Source: Hyphomonadaceae bacterium UBA2389
GTDB lineage: Bacteria; Pseudomonadota; Alphaproteobacteria; Caulobacterales; Aquidulcibacteraceae
Length of the DNA: 6,323 nucleotides
Reading direction: 5' to 3'
NCBI GenBank assembly: GCA_002343395.1
Contig: DDSN01000033.1
Span: 1 to 6,323, forward strand
How positions within the stretch are numbered: position 1 is the stretch's first letter; each line of letters starts with the position of its first letter. The notes beneath the pieces are model-generated. The model saw only the letters and a list, made by a program, of their open reading frames with translations, was not told the origin of the DNA and did not search any database. The position numbers were made by a program, and so were the translations under genes. Below are positions 1 through 6,323 of the stretch, piece by piece.

Positions 1-662
1 GCTGGGATGACATGATCTTCACGCACATTTCGATGCGCGTCCCGGGGCCGGAACACCATTTCCTCATAAACCCCTACGGCATGTTTTTCGAGGAAATCAC
101 CGCCTCATCGCTGGTGAAGGTCGACTTGGACGGCAACATCGTCGCGCCGACGCCGTACTACATCAATCCGGCCGGATTCACGATCCACTCCGCGATTCAT
201 GGCGCGAGAGAGGACGCGCTTTGCGTTATTCATCTCCATACAGACGCCGGGGTGGGTGTATCCGCGCAGAAGGACGGCCTGCTGCCGATTTCGCAGAACG
301 CGTTGCTCGTTTTGCCAAACCTCGCCTACCACGCCTACGAGGGCGTGGCGCTCAATCTGGATGAGCGGGAGCGCTTGGTGGCGGACCTGGGCGACAAGAA
401 ACTCCTGCTGTTGCGCAACCACGGCACGCTTGCGGTTGGGGCAAGCGCGGCGGACGCCTTCGTCGGCGTTTTCTTTCTTGAGCGTGCGTGCGCGCAGCAG
501 GTCAACGCGCTGAGCGGGGGGCGAGAATGGATATTGGTGGCGCCCGACGCGGCCCAACAAGAGACGCGCGGTCAGAGCCAAGGTCTTGCGATGGTGTCCG
601 GCCTGGCTTGGCCGGGCCTGAAGCGAAAGCTCGATCGCCACTTGCCTGGCTACGATATGTAA
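1..662 (+). CDS. Class II aldolase/adducin-like protein, 5' truncated
   Basis: This reading frame is open from the first base. The codons before the ATG at 12 read Trp-Asp-Asp and continue into MIFTHISMRVPG, the usual early motif of this family, so the true start lies left of the window and roughly 30 residues are missing. Counting from Met at 12, the metal-binding histidines are His74 and His76 (in IHLHTDAG, 231-239) and His137 (in LLRNHG, 420-422). These match the Zn-binding triad known from fuculose-phosphate aldolase. The stretch PAGFTIHSAIHGAR resembles the adducin head rather than true aldolases: the position expected to hold the catalytic Glu appears to be Gly. The fold and metal site are therefore secure, but aldolase activity and substrate are not. 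The C-terminus (WPGLKRKLDRHLPGYDM) looks intact for the family, so the stop at 660-662 is genuine. The protein is probably cytoplasmic. Its 3' end overlaps the next gene. Confidence 0.93.
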   Translation, partial: WDDMIFTHISMRVPGPEHHFLINPYGMFFEEITASSLVKVDLDGNIVAPTPYYINPAGFTIHSAIHGAREDALCVIHLHTDAGVGVSAQKDGLLPISQNALLVLPNLAYHAYEGVALNLDERERLVADLGDKKLLLLRNHGTLAVGASAADAFVGVFFLERACAQQVNALSGGREWILVAPDAAQQETRGQSQGLAMVSGLAWPGLKRKLDRHLPGYDM

Positions 663-1342
663 CGGCGCTAGCGGCGCTCATCCCCGCCCAGGCAAACGCG
701 GGCGCCTGGATTGCGCCGGAGGGCGGCCAGGAAATCATTACGAGCGTGGCAGGCGAGCGAAACGGCGTTCGCGTTTTCGAAAGCGCGGCGTATTGGGAAG
801 TGCCGCTGGGTGAGCGGACGTCCGTTGTTGCGGCGCCTTGGGTGGAACAGAACTACGACACCTATGACGGCTGGCGCGGCGAAGCGACGCTGAGCGTCAA
901 ACGCGTTGCGTTGAGGCGTGGCGACACAGTGGTTGCGGTGCAGGCCGGAGCGCTATGGGCGTCGCATCCCGATGAAGGCTGCGGAGAGGGCGGCGGAGAG
1001 GCCCGCATACTGGCTGGACGCAATATTGGCTCACACGCTTTCGCAAACGCTGAGGTAGCGGGACGCGCGCTGAGCGGAGGCTGCGGCGGCGCTCGGCTCG
1101 ACCTTACGGTGGGGTATCGGCCGAGAGAAAACTGGTTAGCGATGGCGCAAACATTCGTCGATGCGTCCAGGGAAGGCGAAGAGGCCATTCGCGCGCAGAT
1201 CACGATGGTCAGGTTTTCAGCCAACGGACGCGGCGTGCAATTAGGTGTGCGGGCGCGTCTGGATGGGGACGACGCCGAGCCAGCCCTCGTTTTCGCGCTC
1301 TGGGGGAGGCCGGGCTCGGACCGCGAGGCCGGACGCAATTAG
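608..1342 (+). CDS. Exported hypothetical protein, possible outer-membrane beta-barrel
   Basis: I do not recognise this gene by name. The frame is open from 488, but residues encoded before about 608 are Arg/Gly/Pro-rich and look like an off-frame reading of the aldolase gene. Starting at TTG 608 gives 244 residues with a sensible Sec signal peptide: basic n-region, hydrophobic core around residues 17-27 (YVTALAALIPA), and an Ala-Asn-Ala cleavage site before GAW (residue 32). The ATG at 527, preceded by a G-rich stretch, is the alternative; it would bury the hydrophobic segment at about residue 45. No strong Shine-Dalgarno precedes 608, so translation may be coupled to the upstream gene. The mature part (about 213 residues) has short alternating polar/hydrophobic segments with aromatic residues, suggesting beta-strands, and ends with a strand-like ALVFALWGRP. 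Two Cys sit in Gly-rich loops (DEGCGEG and SGGCGGA) and could form a disulfide. Being exported and upstream of an efflux pair, it may act in the envelope, but it is too short for a TolC-type channel. Confidence 0.72.
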   Translation: MAGPEAKARSPLAWLRYVTALAALIPAQANAGAWIAPEGGQEIITSVAGERNGVRVFESAAYWEVPLGERTSVVAAPWVEQNYDTYDGWRGEATLSVKRVALRRGDTVVAVQAGALWASHPDEGCGEGGGEARILAGRNIGSHAFANAEVAGRALSGGCGGARLDLTVGYRPRENWLAMAQTFVDASREGEEAIRAQITMVRFSANGRGVQLGVRARLDGDDAEPALVFALWGRPGSDREAGRN

Positions 1343-1368
1343 ACACACTTCCTCGACGCTTCTTGTGT

Positions 1369-1376
1369 AAGGAAGG
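1369..1376 (+). promoter_or_regulatory. Strong Shine-Dalgarno that fixes the adaptor start
   Basis: AAGGAAGG lies four bases (CTAC) before the ATG at 1381. It favours ATG 1381 over the in-frame TTG at 1363, which would place this purine tract inside the coding region. Its core AGGAAG (1370-1375) is complementary to CTTCCT at 1348-1353. Confidence 0.8.
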
Positions 1377-1380
1377 CTAC

Positions 1381-2532
1381 ATGCTTGGCCTGATTAAGCG
1401 GTACGGATTTGCGGGCGCAATCGCGCTTGGCTTGCTCGCAATGACCATCGTTGTTGCTGGGAAGTCCCTGTTCAACGCCGCCGAGCACGTGGCGGCGCCG
1501 CGCGCGGGCGCGCCAGCTGGGCGCGGCGGACCAGGCGGCGGCGCTCCCGAAGTCGTGGTCGCGACAGTGGCGCAGCAGACGTTTTCCGACGCCATTCAAG
1601 CCTTGGGAACGGCGCAAGCACGCGAGAGCATCGTGTTGACGCCCAAGGTGGCCGACACGATCCGCGCCATCCGTTTCGACTCCGGCGATCGCGTTCGGCG
1701 CGGTCAGGTGCTGGTGGAGATGTCGAGTGTCGAGCAGGCCGCGTCCTTGGATGAAGCGCGCGCCGCCAACGAAGCGGCGCAAGACGAACTTCGCCGGTAC
1801 CAGGAATTGTTCGATCGCGGCTTTGCCTCGCAAGCAAGACTCGATGCGGTTCAGGCGTCGGCGGAGGCGGCCCAGGCGCGGTTGGCGGCAAATACGTCGC
1901 GGATCTCGGATCGCACGATCCGCGCGCCCTTCGCGGGCGTAGTTGGTTTGCGAACAGCCAGCCCTGGGCAATATGTTCGCCCGGGCGAACAGATTGGCAC
2001 CTTGGACGATCTCTCCGAAATAAAGCTCGACTTCGATGTGCCGGAGACGCAGATCGCCAGACTGGCGCAGAACGTCGCGATAACCGCGCGCGCGGCCGCG
2101 TTTCCCAACCGGGTCTTTGAGGGCGTAATCGCCAATGTGGACAGCCGTGTTGATCCTTCGACACGCACCGTGCGTGTTCGCGCGATGTTGCCCAACGGCG
2201 ACGAAGCGCTTCGCCCGGGCATGTTGCTGAGCGTGGAGGTGAGCGCGAATCCGCGGCAAGCGTTGGCGGTCCCGGAGATCGCTATTCTGGACCAAGGAGC
2301 GGATGCGTTTGTGTACAAGGTGGCTCAGGGCGAAGCAGGACAACGCGCCGAGCGCGTCCCTGTGCATGTCGGGGTGCGACATGGCGGCATGGCGGAAATC
2401 CTGAGCGGACTGACCGTCGGTGACGCCGTGATCGTGGAAGGCATGCAAAGCGTACGCCCCGGGCAGCCGGTTCGCGTGCGCGGCGCCAGCGCTGAGCGGG
2501 ACGCCGCGCCTTTGCGACCGCGGGGCCGTTGA
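1381..2532 (+). CDS. RND efflux pump periplasmic adaptor (membrane fusion protein)
   Basis: This 383-residue protein bridges an RND inner-membrane transporter to an outer-membrane channel across the periplasm. Residues 8-26 form one hydrophobic segment with no lipobox cysteine, so it is a signal peptide or N-terminal anchor. A Gly/Pro/Ala-rich linker follows (about 40-56). The first half of the lipoyl domain contains GDRVRRGQVLVEM (to residue 114). An Ala/Glu/Arg-rich helical hairpin occupies about 117-172, including RRYQELFDRGFASQARLD. The second lipoyl half has TIRAPFAGVVG (179-189), a family hallmark, followed by SPGQYVRPGEQIGTLDD. The beta-barrel region carries VDSRVDPSTRTVRVRA and LRPGMLLSVEV, and the membrane-proximal domain has LTVGDAVIVEGMQSVRPGQPV. 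The length is typical of the MexH/MdtA-like group. The start is ATG 1381, supported by the Shine-Dalgarno at 1369-1376. The RND gene follows within a few bases, so the two are almost certainly co-transcribed and form one pump. The substrate cannot be read from the sequence. Confidence 0.96.
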   Translation: MLGLIKRYGFAGAIALGLLAMTIVVAGKSLFNAAEHVAAPRAGAPAGRGGPGGGAPEVVVATVAQQTFSDAIQALGTAQARESIVLTPKVADTIRAIRFDSGDRVRRGQVLVEMSSVEQAASLDEARAANEAAQDELRRYQELFDRGFASQARLDAVQASAEAAQARLAANTSRISDRTIRAPFAGVVGLRTASPGQYVRPGEQIGTLDDLSEIKLDFDVPETQIARLAQNVAITARAAAFPNRVFEGVIANVDSRVDPSTRTVRVRAMLPNGDEALRPGMLLSVEVSANPRQALAVPEIAILDQGADAFVYKVAQGEAGQRAERVPVHVGVRHGGMAEILSGLTVGDAVIVEGMQSVRPGQPVRVRGASAERDAAPLRPRGR

Positions 2533-2537
2533 AGGCG

Positions 2538-5500
2538 ATGACGCTCTCTGATCTTTCGGTTCGCCGGCCAGTCCTCGCGACCGTGTTTTCGCTCGTCATC
2601 ATTGCTTTCGGCGCGATTTCGTTCACATCATTGCCGCTGCGTGAGCTGCCGGATGTCGACCGTCCCGTGGTGTCGGTAACGACCAGCTACGCGGGCGCGT
2701 CGGCGCAGGTGATCGAAAACCAGATCACCCGGATTATCGAGGACCAGCTCTCGGGTATCGATGGCGTCGATACGATCACGTCGTCCAGTCGCGACGGGCG
2801 CTCTACCATCAATGTCGAGTTTAATCTCGACCGCGACCTTGAAGCGGCGGCCAATGACGTACGAAACGCGGTCGATCGCGCGAGGGGGCAGCTACCGGTC
2901 GACGTAGATGACCCGACCGTGCGCAAGGCGGACGCCGATGCGGACCCGATCATGTGGTACGCGCTCGAATCGACGACGCTCGACCGCGTTGCGCTCACCG
3001 ACTACGCCGATCGCTACATCGTCGACAGGTTGGCGATCCTCGATGGCGTGGCCAATGTGCAGATTGGCGGGGGCTTGAGGCGCGCGCTTCGCGTCTGGCT
3101 GAACCCCGACGCGCTGGCGGCTCGCGGGCTCACGGTGCAGGATGTCGAAACGGCGCTGAGGGCGCAAAACGTCGAGCTGCCCGCGGGATATGTTCAGGGC
3201 GAGGATCGCGACTACCAAGTGCGGGTGGCGCGGGCCTTCCAAACGCCGGAGGAGTTCCAACGTTTGCCGTTGCGTGGCGCGGGCAACGACGCCGCTGTCG
3301 TGCGCTTAGGGGATGTAGCGCGCGTTGAACTCGCGCCGGAGGAAACGCGCCGGCTCTTCCGCGGCAACGGCGAGGACCAAATTGGGTTGGGCATAGTCCG
3401 GCAGTCGCGCTCCAATGCCCTTGAGGTTGGGCGTCGCGTGAAGGCCGAGATCGAAAGCATCCGGCCGACCCTGCCGGAAGGAACGAATATCGTTCTCCAG
3501 TTCGATTCCACGTTGTTTATCGATCGCGCCATTGGACGTGTCTGGCAGACGCTCGCGGAATCGACGCTCCTCGTCGTGCTCGTTATTTACCTGTTCCTAG
3601 GCTCTTGGCGCGCGGCCTTCGTACCGGCGGCGGTGATCCCTGTTTGCTTGATCGGCGCGTTCTTCGTGATGTCGATCTTTGGGTTTTCAATCAATCTTCT
3701 CACCTTGCTGGCGCTGGTGCTGGCGATTGGACTTGTCGTCGACGACTCCATCGTAGTTCTCGAAAACGCGCAACGCCGCGTCGATGTGCTGGGAGAACCG
3801 CCGCTCATCGCCTCCGAGCGCGGCGCTCGTCAGGTGTACTTCGCGGTCATCGCGACCTCCGCTGTGCTTGTCGCGGTGTTCGCGCCCCTGCTTTTCGTTG
3901 GCGGATACGTCGGACGTCTATTTGTTGAACTCGCCATAACGATCGCCGGGGTGGTGGCCATTTCGGCGTTTGCGTCGCTTTCACTGTCGCCGATGATGTG
4001 CTCCAAACTGATCAAGCCGGTCAAAACCAGCAACGCGCTCTCGCGCAGGGTGGACGCCGTCCTTAACGCCTTGCGGGTTTCGTACAGACGGTCGCTTGAG
4101 GCGGCATTGGGTGCAAAACGCGTGGTTTTCGGCGTGTTTATAGCCGTGATCGCGCTCGGCGGTTTGATGTTCACGCAACTGCCCTCGGAGTTGACGCCGC
4201 CCGAGGACAGAGGGGCGATCATGGTCTCGGTCAACGGCCCGGAGGGGGTGGGATTCGACTACATGTCGCGCGTGATGGCGCAAGTGGAGGCGGCGCTGCT
4301 TGCGTACGTCGACGACGGCGAGGTCGCGCGCGTCATGATCGTCGCGCCGGGCTTCGGCGATACAGGCACTAATCGCTTCTCAAGCGGCTTCGCGCGCGTG
4401 GCGTTGACAAACTGGGAAGAGCGGCATCGCTCGGCGGCGCAGATCGAGACTGAGCTCAATCGGAGGCTGGCGAATATCCCCGGCGCAACAGTTCGCGCGC
4501 GGGCGCAGGGTGCATTTCAGGCTCGAGGCGGCGGCGGTGACGGCGCTTCAATCGTTCTGCTCGGTTCCACGTATGAGCAATTGTCGGGCGTAGCGGGCCG
4601 CATCGTCGACCGCTTGCGCGACAACCCCAACTTCCAACGTCCGCGCATGGATTATGAGCCCACGTCGCCGCGTGTGCTGGTTGACATCGATCGCGAGCGC
4701 GCTGCGGCGCTCGGCGTCTCGGTGCAGGCGATTGGGCGGACGCTGGAGGCGACGATGGGGCAACGTCGCGTCAACACCATCAGCGACCGTGGCGAGGAGT
4801 ATTATGTTTATCTGCAGGCGGAGCGCGCTGCGCGGTCCGAGATCGCCGATCTCGCCAATCGGTACGTGCGCTCCGATCGCACAGGAGAGTTGGTGCCGCT
4901 TGCGACGCTCGTGAGCCTGCGCACCGAGGGCGACGCGGGCGAGCGTCGGCGTATGAACCGACAAGCCTCGGTGACCATCTCAGCCTCGATCGCCGGAAGC
5001 TACGCGATCGGCGATGCGTTGCGCGAATTAGAGCGCGCGGCGCGCGAGGAAATTGGAGGCGAAGCGATCGCCATCGATTACACCGGCGCGGCGCGTCAAT
5101 ACAAACAAGCCACCGGCGCCATCGTGTTTGCGTTTGGGTTCGCGCTCATCGTCGTTTTCCTTGTGCTCGCCGCGCAGTTCGAGAGCTTTGTCCACCCGGT
5201 CGTCATCATGTTGTCGGTGCCGTTAGCGGTGACGGGCGGCCTTTTCGGACTATTCCTATTTGACCAGACGCTCAACATCTACAGCCAAATTGGTTTGATC
5301 ATCCTGATCGCGCTCGCCGCCAAGAACGGCATTCTTATCGTGGAGTTCGCCAACCAATTGCGTGACGAAGGCAAGGCAATCCGCGATGCGATTCTCGAAG
5401 CGTGTGATCTGCGCATGCGGCCTGTGTTGATGACGTCTGTCGCGACCGTCGCCGGCGCCGTGCCGCTGCTGATCCCGCATGGCGCGGGATCAGAGAGCCG

Positions 5501-5666
5501 GCTTGCGATTGGAGCAGTGATTTTCTTCGGCCTGCTGGTGGCGACGGCTCTGACGCTCTTCGTCGTACCGGTGTTCTACGACCTGCTGGCCCGTTTCACG
5601 CGCTCGCCGGAAACGACGGCGCGTGAAATCGAGGCCTATGATGCAGCCGCGCGGCCAGCGGAGTAA
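2538..5666 (+). CDS. AcrB-type RND (HAE-1) efflux transporter, inner-membrane subunit
   Basis: This protein (1042 residues from ATG 2538) is full length for a proton/drug antiporter of the hydrophobe/amphiphile efflux-1 family. It should work as a trimer with the preceding adaptor. TM1 is at about 12-30 (PVLATVFSLVIIAFG), followed by the first large periplasmic loop. TM2-TM6 span about 335-490 and end at SPMMCSKL (484-491). TM7 (VVFGVFIAVIALGGLMF) opens the second half, with its own periplasmic loop and a last TM bundle from about 860. The proton-relay residues are all present: Asp402 and Asp403 (GLVVDDSIVVLENA), Lys929 (AAKNGILIVEFANQ), Arg959 and Thr966 (LRMRPVLMTSVA). They correspond to AcrB D407, D408, K940, R971 and T978. 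AQFESF (879-884) is another conserved motif. The pump therefore looks functional. An in-frame TTG at 2529 overlapping the adaptor's stop is an alternative start; MTLSDLSVRRPV is the usual family N-terminus. Substrate range is unknown. Confidence 0.97.
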   Translation: MTLSDLSVRRPVLATVFSLVIIAFGAISFTSLPLRELPDVDRPVVSVTTSYAGASAQVIENQITRIIEDQLSGIDGVDTITSSSRDGRSTINVEFNLDRDLEAAANDVRNAVDRARGQLPVDVDDPTVRKADADADPIMWYALESTTLDRVALTDYADRYIVDRLAILDGVANVQIGGGLRRALRVWLNPDALAARGLTVQDVETALRAQNVELPAGYVQGEDRDYQVRVARAFQTPEEFQRLPLRGAGNDAAVVRLGDVARVELAPEETRRLFRGNGEDQIGLGIVRQSRSNALEVGRRVKAEIESIRPTLPEGTNIVLQFDSTLFIDRAIGRVWQTLAESTLLVVLVIYLFLGSWRAAFVPAAVIPVCLIGAFFVMSIFGFSINLLTLLALVLAIGLVVDDSIVVLENAQRRVDVLGEPPLIASERGARQVYFAVIATSAVLVAVFAPLLFVGGYVGRLFVELAITIAGVVAISAFASLSLSPMMCSKLIKPVKTSNALSRRVDAVLNALRVSYRRSLEAALGAKRVVFGVFIAVIALGGLMFTQLPSELTPPEDRGAIMVSVNGPEGVGFDYMSRVMAQVEAALLAYVDDGEVARVMIVAPGFGDTGTNRFSSGFARVALTNWEERHRSAAQIETELNRRLANIPGATVRARAQGAFQARGGGGDGASIVLLGSTYEQLSGVAGRIVDRLRDNPNFQRPRMDYEPTSPRVLVDIDRERAAALGVSVQAIGRTLEATMGQRRVNTISDRGEEYYVYLQAERAARSEIADLANRYVRSDRTGELVPLATLVSLRTEGDAGERRRMNRQASVTISASIAGSYAIGDALRELERAAREEIGGEAIAIDYTGAARQYKQATGAIVFAFGFALIVVFLVLAAQFESFVHPVVIMLSVPLAVTGGLFGLFLFDQTLNIYSQIGLIILIALAAKNGILIVEFANQLRDEGKAIRDAILEACDLRMRPVLMTSVATVAGAVPLLIPHGAGSESRLAIGAVIFFGLLVATALTLFVVPVFYDLLARFTRSPETTAREIEAYDAAARPAE
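5469..5493. repeat. Perfect 10-bp inverted repeat inside the RND gene
   Basis: CTGATCCCGC (5469-5478) is the exact reverse complement of GCGGGATCAG (5484-5493), separated by the five-base loop ATGGC. It lies in the codons for LLIPHGAGSES, about 170 bases before the RND stop, in a loop conserved in the family. No T-run follows on either strand, so it is not a standard intrinsic terminator. It could be chance codon use or a stabilising mRNA hairpin. Confidence 0.6.
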
Positions 5667-5683
5667 TTATTCGTCCGCGCTGG
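5655..5683. terminator. Possible hairpin across the convergent stop codons
   Basis: CCAGCG (5655-5660) and CGCTGG (5678-5683) are exact inverted repeats flanking the two abutting stop codons (5664-5666 plus strand, 5667-5669 minus strand). An alternative pairing uses GCGGA (5658-5662) with TCCGC (5674-5678). The enclosed sequence is AT-rich (GTAATTATT). With no intergenic space, any terminator shared by the two genes must lie in coding sequence, and this is the best local candidate. No T-tract follows on either strand, so intrinsic termination is doubtful. Confidence 0.3.
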
Positions 5684-6173
5684 TCTCTACCTTCAAATAG
5701 GCGATCAGATCGCGGCGCTGGGTTTCGTCACGCACACCGGCGAATGCCATGCGATTGCCAGGCAAGAACGTCTGCGGATTGCTCAGCCAATCGTTCAGAT
5801 GCGAAGCGTCCCAGGTGAAATTGGCGTCCTGGACGGCCTGCGAGTAGTTGAAGCCCGCGACAGACCCGATGTCGCGGCCAAACAAGCCATGGAGGTTTGG
5901 GCCAACGCGGTTCGGTCCGCCGGCTTCGATCGTGTGGCACGAACGGCACTGCGCGAAGACGCGGCGTCCCGCTTCATAGTCGGCGGCGTTGTAAGGCGCT
6001 GGCAAAGAAGCAAGCGCTTCGGCGATGTCTTCGGCCGAGCGTTGTTCGGTGGTGGCTGCCGCGGTCGTCGCAGGCGCCGGCGTTGGCGCTTCGGTGGTCG
6101 GTGCAGGCGCAGACGGTTGCTGCCCGCAGGCGGCCAAGGCCAGAAGGGCGGTCGCGGTGAGTAGACGGCGCAT
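5667..6173 (-). CDS. Lipoprotein-anchored class I cytochrome c (c2-type)
   Basis: This 168-residue c-type cytochrome should carry electrons at the periplasmic face of a membrane. The N-terminus is a lipoprotein signal peptide (MRRLLTATALLALAAC) with lipobox LAAC and Cys16 as the lipidated residue. The +2 residue is Gly, not Asp, so by the E. coli Lol rule it would not be held in the inner membrane; whether that rule applies here is uncertain. A Pro/Ala/Thr-rich flexible tether spans about 20-44. The haem domain begins near residue 60. Haem is attached at C76-R-S-C79-H80, with His80 as one axial ligand, and Met142 in PGNRMAFAG is the likely second. GPNLHGLFGRDIGSVAGFNYS and TWDASHLNDWLSNP closely follow the mitochondrial cytochrome c/c2 pattern. 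The likely role is electron transfer between the bc1 complex and a terminal oxidase, or to another acceptor; this is inferred. It is on the opposite strand from the efflux genes and directly downstream of a tRNA gene. Confidence 0.95.
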   Translation of the reverse strand: MRRLLTATALLALAACGQQPSAPAPTTEAPTPAPATTAAATTEQRSAEDIAEALASLPAPYNAADYEAGRRVFAQCRSCHTIEAGGPNRVGPNLHGLFGRDIGSVAGFNYSQAVQDANFTWDASHLNDWLSNPQTFLPGNRMAFAGVRDETQRRDLIAYLKVETSADE

Positions 6174-6180
6174 AAAATGA

Positions 6181-6186
6181 TCCTCT
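6181..6186 (-). promoter_or_regulatory. Ribosome binding site of the cytochrome c gene
   Basis: On the minus strand AGAGGA lies seven bases before the ATG ending at 6173. It supports that start, which also gives a well-formed lipoprotein signal peptide. Confidence 0.7.
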
Positions 6187-6222
6187 GTTTGAATGCCGCG
6201 CCATGATCGCTCATTGCCCGGT

Positions 6223-6244
6223 GCGCCGCAAAGCGACGCGGCGC
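6223..6244 (-). terminator. GC-rich hairpin between tRNA-Thr and cytochrome c
   Basis: On the minus strand GCGCCGC and GCGGCGC form a perfect 7-bp stem with an eight-base loop (GTCGCTTT). It begins about six bases after the tRNA CCA end and about 50 bases before the cytochrome c start codon. It could be a terminator or a 3'-processing structure for the tRNA transcript. No T-run follows (the next bases are CACCGGG), so read-through into the cytochrome gene is possible. I see no confident -35/-10 pair for a separate cytochrome promoter in 6174-6249. Confidence 0.4.
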
Positions 6245-6249
6245 CTCAG

Positions 6250-6323
<74 letters not shown>

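Noticed and set aside
105..641. Minus-strand frame of 178 codons opposite the aldolase gene
   Set aside because: It is an Arg-rich shadow of a recognisable gene with no ribosome binding site or motif.
1363..1380. Upstream TTG start for the adaptor
   Set aside because: The Shine-Dalgarno AAGGAAGG at 1369-1376 lies downstream of it and fits ATG 1381.
1480..1560. Very GC-rich repeats in the adaptor's N-terminal part
   Set aside because: They simply encode the Gly/Pro/Ala-rich linker common in these proteins.
1339..2448. Long minus-strand open frame (369 codons) opposite the adaptor gene
   Set aside because: It is antisense to a clearly recognisable adaptor, is rich in Arg/His with no domain, and long shadow frames are common in GC-rich coding DNA.

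Overview
The window reads as ordinary chromosome of a GC-rich Gram-negative bacterium, most likely an alphaproteobacterium. The reasons are a tripartite RND efflux pair, a mitochondrial-type class I cytochrome c carried on a lipoprotein anchor, and the overall codon style. Placement near Caulobacterales/Hyphomonadales-type lineages is a guess. No mobile element, CRISPR array or phage gene is visible, and there is no intergenic stretch longer than about 80 bases.

Plus strand, left to right. Position 1 falls inside a class II aldolase/adducin-like gene that has lost its 5' end (1-662). Its last ~55 bases overlap the probable start of a gene for an unrecognised exported protein, perhaps a small outer-membrane beta-barrel (608-1342). 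After a 38-base gap with a strong Shine-Dalgarno comes an RND efflux membrane-fusion (adaptor) protein (1381-2532). Five bases later comes its partner, an AcrB-type RND inner-membrane transporter (2538-5666). Spacing suggests one transcriptional unit. The adaptor and transporter should form a proton-driven drug or solute efflux pump. No TolC-type outer-membrane channel and no TetR/MarR-type regulator lie in the window, so both would have to be encoded elsewhere.

Minus strand, right to left. A tRNA-Thr(UGU) gene with an encoded CCA enters from the right edge and lacks two 5' bases. About 77 bases downstream of it lies a lipoprotein cytochrome c gene (6173-5667). The cytochrome and RND genes converge tail to tail with no base between their stop codons.

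The features most worth a second look are small: a G-G mismatch in the tRNA-Thr acceptor stem, a perfect 10-bp hairpin inside the RND coding region, the zero-gap convergent junction with a hairpin across both stops, and the non-ATG, overlapping start of the unknown exported protein. I found no convincing evidence of a new multi-gene system.
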